DNA from: Natronolimnohabitans innermongolicus JCM 12255
GTDB lineage: Archaea; Halobacteriota; Halobacteria; Halobacteriales; Natrialbaceae
NCBI RefSeq assembly: GCF_000337215.1
Contig: NZ_AOHZ01000034.1
Span: 43,178 to 102,969 of the forward strand
Direction of reading: 5' to 3'
Length of the DNA: 59,792 nt
Shown: positions 53,488 through 59,792 of the stretch, in pieces
How the letters are laid out: each line of letters begins with the position of its first letter
Numbering within the stretch: the first letter of the stretch is position 1
Notes under the pieces: model-generated
Database searches by the model: none
What the model saw: the letters and a program-made list of their open reading frames with translations, nothing else
Told to the model about the DNA's origin: nothing
Program-made: the position numbers and the translations under genes

Positions 53488-54651
53488 TTACGCACCCCCC
53501 GTCCGCAGGACGTTGACGACGCAACTCGCCCCGCTGCCGCCGACCGTGTGCGTGAGTCCGACGCTCGGATCGTCGATCTGATTGGGGTGGCGCCCCTCGA
53601 GTTGCTTCGTGATCTCGACGAGCTGTGCGACGCCGGTCGCACCGACGGGATGGCCCTTCGCCAGCAACCCGCCCGACGTATTGATCGGGATTCGTCCGCC
53701 GACGGCCGTCTCGCCGTCGACGGCTCCGCGAGCGCCCTCGCCGCGTTCGAAGAATCCGAGCGACTCCACGGCGAGGATTTCGGCGATCGTAAAGCAGTCG
53801 TGGAGTTCGACGACGTCGACGTCGTCGGCGGAGATGCCGGCGCGCTCGTAGGCGTCCTCGGCCGCCCGCTCGGCGGCCCGCGTCCGCGCGAGGTCCGGTC
53901 GGTCCTGTAACGCGAGCGAGTCGCTCGACTGGCCGCTACCCGCGAACGTAACTGTCGTCTCGAGGCCGTGCTCGTCGGCGAACGCGTCGCTGACGAGGAC
54001 GGCAGCGCTTGCACCGTCGGTGATCGGACAACAGTCGCCGAGGTTCAGCGGCGTCGCGATCGGCGGCGAGTCCAGTACACGCTCGACTGTCGTCTCCTCT
54101 TGGCGCTGTGCGAGCGGGTTCGAGACGCCGTTCTCGTAGTTCTTGACCGCGACGGCCGCGAGATCCGCTTGCGTGGCGTCGAACTCGTGGAGGTAGGCCT
54201 GTGCCATCAGCGCGTAGATACCGGGAAACGTGAGTCCAGCCTCGTTCTCGTACTCGTTGTCCGCGGCGTTTGCCAGCGCGTCGGTGACCTCGCCGAGCCC
54301 GCTCGCGGACATCAACTCGACGCCGCCGACGACCGCGACGTCGGCGTCGCCGGCTTCGAGGGCCTGGACGCCGGATCGGACGGCCGAGCTCGCGGAGGCA
54401 CACGCGCTCTCGGTCCGCACCGACGCGGCCTGCTGTGCGCCGATAGCGTCGGCGAGCATCGCGCCGACGTGTGCCTGGTCGTCGGTGAGGTCGCCGATGA
54501 AGTTCCCAACGTACAGTTCCTCGACGGCAGCCGGCGACAGCGACGCGTCCTCGAGCGCCTCGAGCGCGGCGTCGGTGAACAGTTCGCGGGTCGATGAGCC
54601 GGGGTGTTCGCCAAACGGCGTGCTGGCTACGCCAGCGATCTGAACGGACAT
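53488..54651 (-). CDS. Thiolase (SCP-x-type acetyl-CoA acetyltransferase)
   Basis: This 387-residue thiolase-fold protein has the nucleophilic Cys at about 84 (TESACASASSAVR), GGLLAKGHPVGATGVAQL with the His, and HTVGGSGASCVVNVL at the C-terminus, the sterol-carrier-type thiolase pattern that partners a DUF35 protein. Starting at ATG 54651 gives the conserved MSVQIAGVASTPFGEH. Confidence 0.9.
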   Translation of the reverse strand: MSVQIAGVASTPFGEHPGSSTRELFTDAALEALEDASLSPAAVEELYVGNFIGDLTDDQAHVGAMLADAIGAQQAASVRTESACASASSAVRSGVQALEAGDADVAVVGGVELMSASGLGEVTDALANAADNEYENEAGLTFPGIYALMAQAYLHEFDATQADLAAVAVKNYENGVSNPLAQRQEETTVERVLDSPPIATPLNLGDCCPITDGASAAVLVSDAFADEHGLETTVTFAGSGQSSDSLALQDRPDLARTRAAERAAEDAYERAGISADDVDVVELHDCFTIAEILAVESLGFFERGEGARGAVDGETAVGGRIPINTSGGLLAKGHPVGATGVAQLVEITKQLEGRHPNQIDDPSVGLTHTVGGSGASCVVNVLRTGGA

Positions 54652-54789
54652 GCGACGCACCTTACGACGATCCACTACGTAATACTTCCAGCTACCGATA
54701 CACGGCCTGATCGGTCAGTGGCCGCGATGTTCCGGTATTCTTTCTGGCACGAAACAATTTATACATACCCGTTGTAGCCAGCGGTCGCA

Positions 54790-55518
54790 ATGCTCACGGA
54801 GAAGACCGCGATTGTCACCGGCGGCGCAGTCGGTATCGGACGAGCAGTCACCGAACGATTTCTCGAGGAGGGAGCGACCGTCGTCATCGCGGATATCGAC
54901 GAGGACACCGGCACGACAGTGGCCGACGAACTCGGCTGTCAGTTCGAACGGTGTGACGTCCGCGAGTACGAACAGGTCGAAACGGTGGTCGAGACCACCG
55001 TCGACGAGTTCGGTGGTCTCGACATCGTCGTCAACAACGCCGGTATCGGGAGCGAGACGTCGGTCGAGGAGATGGAACTCGAGGAGTGGAAGCAGGTGAT
55101 CGAGACCAACCTCGACGGCGTCATGCACGGAACCAAGGCCGCGATGCCCCATCTCATGGAGTCGAACGGCTGTATCATCAACTTCGGCTCGATATACGGT
55201 CTCGTCGGCGGAAAGGGTGCGGCGTCGTACTCGGCGGCGAAAGGAGGCGTCGTCAACTTCACCCAGCAGGTCGCGGTCGACTACGCCGACCAGGGCGTCC
55301 GCGTCAACAGCATCTGTCCCGGCTTCGTCGAAACGCCGATGACAAAAGACCTGCTCGAGGACGAACGATTCTACAACTACCTCGAGCAGAAGACGCCGAT
55401 GGATCGCCACGGCCAGCCCGAGGAAATCGCGCCGATGGCCGCGTTTCTGGCCTCCGACGACGCGTCGTTTATCACCGGCGCGAACATTCCCGTCGACGGC
55501 GGCTGGACGGCGTTCTGA
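54790..55518 (+). CDS. SDR family NAD(P)-dependent oxidoreductase
   Basis: This 242-residue classical SDR has TGGAVGIGRA, an Asp after beta-2 (ADIDEDT, NAD preferred), NNAGIG, INFGSIYGLVG...YSAAKGG (catalytic Ser/Tyr/Lys) and a PVDGGWTAF end. It is divergent from the thiolase operon at 54651; the product chemistry is unknown, and it may act on its acyl-CoA product. A TATA-like CAATTTATAC is about 27 bp before the ATG. Confidence 0.92.
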   Translation: MLTEKTAIVTGGAVGIGRAVTERFLEEGATVVIADIDEDTGTTVADELGCQFERCDVREYEQVETVVETTVDEFGGLDIVVNNAGIGSETSVEEMELEEWKQVIETNLDGVMHGTKAAMPHLMESNGCIINFGSIYGLVGGKGAASYSAAKGGVVNFTQQVAVDYADQGVRVNSICPGFVETPMTKDLLEDERFYNYLEQKTPMDRHGQPEEIAPMAAFLASDDASFITGANIPVDGGWTAF

Positions 55519-55557
55519 TGGATTGCCGAAGCGGTTCGCGGCCGCCGCTCAGTTCGC

Positions 55558-56415
55558 TCAATTCGTCGACGGGCGACCCCGAACGAGCGTCACCGTTCGC
55601 TCAGCGCGGCGGGCGACCCGCTCTGCGACGCTCCCGGTAAACAGGCGAGCGGTCAACGGCCGACCGTGGATCCCCATGACGAGCTGGTCGAACCCGCCCT
55701 CGGCCGCCTCGGCGAGGATCGCTTCCGACGGATCTCCGTACGCAGTCGCCGTCTCGAGGCCGACGCCGCGCTCGTCGGCGATCGCCCGTGCGGACTCGAG
55801 AACCTCCGCCGCGCTCCGCTCGTGGGCGGTACGGATCCGGTCGAGGTAGGTTCCCTCCGCCGCGCGGTCGGGGTCGAACGGAAGCGAGATCACGTGCAGT
55901 GCCGTCCGGGAGCCACTCGGCAAGGCCTCGAGGGCGTACTCGAGGGCCGCCTCGGCCTGCTCGGACCCGTCGACCGGGACCAGCACGCGACCCGGGAGGT
56001 CGCGCTCGCGGATCGATCGCGCCGATTCGGGAACGACCGTCGTCGTGATCGGCGACCGCCGAACGACGGCCTCGCTGACCCGCCCGAGAAACGGGCGACT
56101 CACGGGCGACTCCCCGTGGCTGCCGACGACGACGTGATCGACGTCGGTACAGACGACCCGCGAGAGGATCTCGCGGTGTGGGAGCCCCGTCTGCAGTTCG
56201 GTCTCGATTTCGCGACCGTGATCAGCCCCGCGCTCGCTGGCACGCTCGAGTACCCGTTCCCCGCGTCGCTCGAGATCCATCTCAGCCGAATCTCTCGCCG
56301 GATCGACGACGTACAGCGCGGTCAGCGACGCGTTCGGGAACGTCTCGAGGGCGTACTCCAGGGCACCCAACGAGCGGTCGGCACCGTCGAGCGGAACGAG
56401 AACGTGTCGTGGCAT
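55558..56415 (-). CDS. Universal stress protein, two UspA domains
   Basis: This 285-residue protein reads MPRHVLVPLDGADRSLGALE to VGSHGESPVSRPFLGRVSEAV for domain one and VLVPVDGSEQAEAALEYALE to MGIHGRPLTARLFTGSVAERV for domain two. It is a close paralogue of the 30549 protein, including the altered first-loop GR. The gene is convergent with the SDR and divergent from a Usp run beginning at 56530. Confidence 0.94.
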   Translation of the reverse strand: MPRHVLVPLDGADRSLGALEYALETFPNASLTALYVVDPARDSAEMDLERRGERVLERASERGADHGREIETELQTGLPHREILSRVVCTDVDHVVVGSHGESPVSRPFLGRVSEAVVRRSPITTTVVPESARSIRERDLPGRVLVPVDGSEQAEAALEYALEALPSGSRTALHVISLPFDPDRAAEGTYLDRIRTAHERSAAEVLESARAIADERGVGLETATAYGDPSEAILAEAAEGGFDQLVMGIHGRPLTARLFTGSVAERVARRAERTVTLVRGRPSTN

Positions 56416-56497
56416 GAGTCGTATGGCGATCGAACGCCTGCACGTCTGTTGAACGAGCGGCGACATAAATCCGGCTCCGACCCCGATACGGCACCAT

Positions 56498-56508
56498 TCT
56501 ATATATCA
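56498..56508 (+). promoter_or_regulatory. TATA box of the 56530 Usp gene
   Basis: TCTATATATCA lies 22-32 bp before the ATG. Confidence 0.6.
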
Positions 56509-56529
56509 TTCGGCGGTGTATTGCTCGCT

Positions 56530-56949
56530 ATGAGCGAGCACATCCTCGTTCCCTACGACGGCTCCGAACCGGCCGAGGCGGCCCTCGAGTACGCCTTCGA
56601 AACGTTTCCCGATGCCGACGTCACCGCACTGTACGTGATTCCGATCCCCGAGGGATACTGGGCGGCGTTCGAAGACACCGAAGACAGAATTCCAAGCGGC
56701 GCTCGCGACCACGGCGATACGATTCTCGACGACGCAGTGGCGGTCGCCGCCGATCACGACCGCGACATCGACGCCGAAACCGCCACGGGGAGGCCCGATC
56801 ACGAAATCGTCGATTGGGCCGAAGACGGCGAGTACGACACCGTCGTGATCGGAAGTCACGGCCGGGAGGGCGTCTCACGGATTCTCCTCGGAAGCGTTGC
56901 AGAAAACGTCGTCCGTCGAGCGCCGATCCCCGTGATCGTCGTCCGATAA
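56530..56949 (+). CDS. Universal stress protein, single domain
   Basis: This 139-residue protein reads MSEHILVPYDGSEPAEAALEYAF to IGSHGREGVSRILLGSVAENVVRR. The ATP loop is intact. It belongs to a run of three same-strand Usp genes (56530, 56997, 57573). ATG 56530 is preceded by a strong TATA element. Confidence 0.95.
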   Translation: MSEHILVPYDGSEPAEAALEYAFETFPDADVTALYVIPIPEGYWAAFEDTEDRIPSGARDHGDTILDDAVAVAADHDRDIDAETATGRPDHEIVDWAEDGEYDTVVIGSHGREGVSRILLGSVAENVVRRAPIPVIVVR

Positions 56950-56996
56950 CTCAACAATTATGCGTCGCGGGCGACTGGAACGGCGTACGACCACCG

Positions 56997-57470
56997 ATGT
57001 CCAACGCCGACCGAGTCGCCGATCCGCCCCGCTCGATTCTCGTTCCAACTGACGGCAGCGACGCCGCAACGGCGGCGCTCGAGCGCGCGCTGGCGCATGC
57101 CAGCCGGACGAACGCGACCGTTCACGTCCTCTCCGTGCTCGATACGACGACGGATCCGCTGCGCTTCGACGTGGCCGACGTCGCCGAGTTACACCAGGCG
57201 AAAACTGACCTCGTCGACGAAATCGTCGAAACGGCAGGGACGCGCGACGTCGACGTCCGCGGGGCGATCCGTCGCGGCCGTCCTGCCGATGTTGCCCTCA
57301 CGTACGCCGACGAGAACGACATCGATACGATCGTCGTCGGTCAGACGGGACGCAGCAGATTATCGAAAGCGCTGCTCGGGAGCACCACCGATCGACTGCT
57401 CCGTCAGGCATCGATCCCCGTCCTCGTCGTTCCCGCCGACGAATCCGACACACCCGAGTCTCGAAACTGA
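56997..57470 (+). CDS. Universal stress protein, single domain
   Basis: This 157-residue protein reads RSILVPTDGSDAATAALERA to VGQTGRSRLSKALLGSTTDRLLRQ with a canonical loop (G-Q-T-G plus nine then G-S). It is second in the three-gene Usp run, 47 bp after its neighbour. The tail is short and polar. Confidence 0.93.
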   Translation: MSNADRVADPPRSILVPTDGSDAATAALERALAHASRTNATVHVLSVLDTTTDPLRFDVADVAELHQAKTDLVDEIVETAGTRDVDVRGAIRRGRPADVALTYADENDIDTIVVGQTGRSRLSKALLGSTTDRLLRQASIPVLVVPADESDTPESRN

Positions 57471-57572
57471 GCGGAAACCCGTGTGGGGTCCTACCGCGAG
57501 TCGCTATCCGAGCCGCGACCGCAACCGCAACCGGGCCAAGAGTTTACGCACCGGAGGCCGAAACACACCACG

Positions 57573-57998
57573 ATGTCACACACGGTCCTCGTCCCACACG
57601 ACGGCTCGTCACACGCACAGACAGCGTTCGAGTACGCACTCGAGACGTTTCCGGACGCCAGAATCGTTCTCTTTCACGCGATCGATCCGTTCGAAGTCAC
57701 CCCGAACGATGCGGGACTGCCCCGACTGACCGAGGAGTGGCACGACGAGCAACGCGATTCGGCCGACGATCTCTTCGCGGACGCCCTCGAGACCGTCACC
57801 GTCGACGAGGACACGACGATCGAGACGGACACCGCAGTCGGTAACCCGCCACAGACGATCGTCGCGTACGTTGCCGATACTGACGTCGACCAGGTCGTCA
57901 TGGGAAGTCGCGGTCCGGGCAGACCTAACCGCCCGCTCGGGAGCACCGCCGAACTCGTCGTCCGGCGCGCCGACGTACCGGTGACCGTCGTCCGATAG
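57573..57998 (+). CDS. Universal stress protein, single domain
   Basis: This 141-residue protein reads MSHTVLVPHDGSSHAQTAFEYAL to MGSRGPGRPNRPLGSTAELVVRR. The loop is shortened (G-S-R-G-P-G-R-P-N-R-P-L-G-S), so the usual spacing is kept at nine or ten. It is third in the run. Confidence 0.93.
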   Translation: MSHTVLVPHDGSSHAQTAFEYALETFPDARIVLFHAIDPFEVTPNDAGLPRLTEEWHDEQRDSADDLFADALETVTVDEDTTIETDTAVGNPPQTIVAYVADTDVDQVVMGSRGPGRPNRPLGSTAELVVRRADVPVTVVR

Positions 57999-58065
57999 CA
58001 AAGCGGACGTGGCTTCTCGCCTCCCGTTCTCGCCGCAGTCGAACTACCGAACCACACCACACGGT

Positions 58066-58938
58066 CTACGGGAGCAACCGTCGAAGCCGCGACGGAACTG
58101 GATCGTACCGCTGTGCCAGGATAACGCTCCCGGCGGCGTGTCTCCCGACCGCTTCCGAAATCGTCCCGAGCAGCTTCCGCTGGAGCAACCCCCCTCGAGA
58201 GACACCCAGAACGGTAACGTCGTGATCCGCCGTCCAGTCCGTGATCGTCCCCGCCACGTCGTCGTCCTCGAGGAGTTCTCTGTCGACCGCTTGCACTCCT
58301 TCGAACGCCGTCGTCGTCCGTTCGAGTATCGCCGCCTCGTCTCGGGACGACGCGGCCGCATCCGGATCGGACACGCGTAACAGCGTCACCGATGCACCGT
58401 TCTGACGGGCGATGGACGCCGCCGCCTCCGCCGCGAACTCGGTGTGCGGACCACCAGCGACGGGAACCAGCACCGACTCGACGGTTTCGGGCCGCGGCGT
58501 CTTGATTCGCTCGACGAGCACGTCGCACTCAGCGCGACGCAGAACTCGATCGAGATGACCGCCGAGGACGATGTTCTGCCGCGGGGGCCGCCCACGCCAC
58601 CCGAGCACCAGTGCATCGATGTCGTATTCCGCCACCGCTCCGACGATTCCCGTCGCGACGCCGCGAGCAACCCGGATTCGCTGTTCGACCGGGACTCCAC
58701 GAGAGTCGACGCGTGCCGCAGCCTCCGAGAGTAGCTCCGTCGTTTCGTCCTCGAGGAGATACCGTACACCATCCTGTAACGATAGTTGCACCGGTACCTC
58801 GAGCACGTACACGAGCTGAATTCGATACGACCGATCGGTCGCAATGTCGATCGCCGTCTCGAGCTGGCGCTCCGCCGTTTCCTCGTTCGCAATCGGCACG
58901 AGCAGCGACCCCTCTACGGTCGAGTCATCGTTTGCCAT
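58066..58938 (-). CDS. Divergent two-domain universal stress protein
   Basis: This protein of about 290 residues has two Usp-like halves. The first, EGSLLVPIANEETAERQLETA, has the motif LGWRGRPPRQNIVLGGHLDRV; the second, VESVLVPVAGGPHTEFAAEA, has LGVSRGGLLQRKLLGTISEAV. The aspartate of the DGS loop is lost in both halves (IAN, VAG). A non-ATP-binding or membrane-partner role is possible. Starts at 58950 or 58938 are both possible. Confidence 0.8.
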   Translation of the reverse strand: MANDDSTVEGSLLVPIANEETAERQLETAIDIATDRSYRIQLVYVLEVPVQLSLQDGVRYLLEDETTELLSEAAARVDSRGVPVEQRIRVARGVATGIVGAVAEYDIDALVLGWRGRPPRQNIVLGGHLDRVLRRAECDVLVERIKTPRPETVESVLVPVAGGPHTEFAAEAAASIARQNGASVTLLRVSDPDAAASSRDEAAILERTTTAFEGVQAVDRELLEDDDVAGTITDWTADHDVTVLGVSRGGLLQRKLLGTISEAVGRHAAGSVILAQRYDPVPSRLRRLLP

Positions 58939-59143
58939 GGTAGGATGCATCCAACGGCTGCTACCGTAATCAGTGTCCGGCCCGACGCGATCGAGCGTTT
59001 GATCGGTGGACGGTCCCCCGTCGCCGTTCGAGTACGCGGTTCGCGTGCTGGATAGACCCACTGTCGTCACTCTTTACAGTTCGTTTGACGACCGCCGACG
59101 GTCCGACCTCGAGTTTATAACCGATGGCGCGGCCAACGGTCGT

Positions 59144-59539
59144 ATGTCGAACCGACGACATCGAACACGACGTACCGTTCTCTCAACACTCGGCCTCGCT
59201 GCCGTTGCATCGACAACGACCGTTAGTGCAGCCGGCGATACTGCTGGTCGTTCGAATGCGGTAACCGATGCGTGCTCCGCAACGCGGTACGTCGCCGTCG
59301 TCGACCGAATCGTCGACGGCGAACACGTCGTCTTGCTCCTCGAACGAGACGGTGAACTCGTCGACCAGCACGTCGAACCACGATCCGAACTCGAGTTCGT
59401 CGAAGAAGGCGATATCTTGACCGTCGTGCTCAAAGACGGCGACCTTCTCACGGCACGTCAACTTCCGAAACGACCGGGACGCAGTGCAACTGAAGATCCA
59501 CTACAGGATCGATTCGACTCGCTGTCATCCGAGCTGTAG
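59144..59539 (+). CDS. DUF3006-like secreted protein
   Basis: This 131-residue protein has a twin-Arg-like N-terminus (RTRRTVLSTLGLAAVAS) without a lipobox, then VVDRIVDGEHVVLLLERDGELVDQHVEPRSEL, where the DUF3006 core reads 'drivdg..avll..'; it ends with GDILTVVLKDGDLL. It is short, acidic and probably exported. Function unknown. Confidence 0.72.
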   Translation: MSNRRHRTRRTVLSTLGLAAVASTTTVSAAGDTAGRSNAVTDACSATRYVAVVDRIVDGEHVVLLLERDGELVDQHVEPRSELEFVEEGDILTVVLKDGDLLTARQLPKRPGRSATEDPLQDRFDSLSSEL

Positions 59540-59649
59540 TCAATTACTCGGAATATTGTCCTTCGTATCGCTCACTGAATACTAATCTCGACGTATTATT
59601 CGAAATGGTGACTGCTGTGAAGGTACTTTTGCAAATTCAGTCCGAATTG

Positions 59650-59669
59650 CCGATAGCAGTAGCTATCGG
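59650..59669 (-). terminator. Hairpin downstream of the 5S rRNA gene
   Basis: CCGATAGC-AGTA-GCTATCGG is an 8-bp perfect stem with a four-base loop, about 25 bp past the 5S end (minus-strand direction). A possible terminator or processing site; the T-run that archaeal terminators favour is weak. Confidence 0.5.
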
Positions 59670-59692
59670 ATGTAATGAATGTGTATGAATGG

Positions 59693-59792
59693 GTGGCGGC
59701 GAGTCAGTTCTCCCAGAGGGTCGCCCACTCCAGTACTCACTGACACGCAGGTGAGCTTATCTTCCGTGTTCGGGATGGGTACGGGAGGCACC
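59693..59792 (-). rRNA. rrf: 5S ribosomal RNA, 3' part (cut by the window end)
   Basis: The complement of the last 100 bases contains CTCCCGTACCCATCCCGAAC, ACACGGAAGATAAGC, GAGTACTGGAGTGGGCGA and CTCTGGGAGA, the universal haloarchaeal 5S core, ending in a CGCCGCC terminal-stem strand. About 20 nt of the 5' end lie beyond the window. It is the last gene of an rRNA operon transcribed leftward from outside. No tRNA-Cys follows in the 150 bp after it. Confidence 0.95.

Noticed and set aside
59540-59690. tRNA-Cys after 5S rRNA
   Set aside because: No tRNA fold or GGTTCAAATCC-type T-arm in these 150 bases; only a hairpin was seen.

Overview
The window is from a halophilic archaeon (class Halobacteria, most likely Natrialbales; genus and species cannot be named from sequence alone). 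The evidence is a high-GC genome with acidic proteins, leaderless starts behind TATA boxes, Tat/lipobox exports, haloarchaea-specific families (RdfA, DUF7344-type winged helices, halophile ferredoxin, fused AhbA-AhbB) and a partial haloarchaeal 5S rRNA gene on the minus strand at the right edge. No tRNA genes or CRISPR arrays were seen.

Layout. (1) 1-7.4 kb: housekeeping and metabolic genes: a cyclophilin with a broken tandem paralogue, an aspartoacylase-family enzyme, a membrane protein, an SDR, a TrpD2-like transferase, a GNAT protein and a fused siroheme decarboxylase. Two intergenic tandem-repeat blocks lie in this part. (2) 7.5-13.5 kb: a probable replication origin. An orc1/cdc6 gene is surrounded by about a dozen copies of a 21-bp ORB-like motif, and an AT-rich segment sits between inverted copies. 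A 3,046-bp AT-richer element (9895-12940) with about 15-bp inverted ends and a 12-bp direct repeat interrupts the origin. It carries a wHTH regulator, a DUF2270 membrane protein, a DUF4177 protein and an unclassified four-TM protein, but no transposase. (3) 13.5-29.2 kb: carbon catabolism: a D-lactate dehydrogenase-type flavoprotein, 3-hydroxyacyl-CoA dehydrogenase, thiolase, two acyl-CoA dehydrogenases, an acyl-CoA ligase, a TAXI-TRAP importer and an IclR regulator with its own operator cluster. A second thiolase/OB-fold pair and an SDR lie at 53.1-55.5 kb.

(4) 29.4-59 kb: a stress island. Thirteen universal stress proteins (19 Usp domains) are interleaved with a four-CBS/HPF-like protein, a phosphoribosyltransferase divergent from a dienelactone-hydrolase-like protein, nicotinate phosphoribosyltransferase, two DUF2267 proteins, a methyltransferase, flavin-reductase-fold proteins, a cupredoxin, a ferric-reductase-like membrane protein, a P-type cation ATPase and a UspA-UspA-ferredoxin fusion. 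This gene content closely parallels the mycobacterial DosR dormancy regulon (Usp, CBS/HPF, PncB2, CtpF, phosphoribosyltransferase/hydrolase, ferredoxin). The proposal is that it is an archaeal low-oxygen/energy-stress survival island. That is an inference from content, not from a shared operator that I could identify.

The most notable items are the cargo element inside the replication origin, the DosR-like island and the Usp-ferredoxin fusion.
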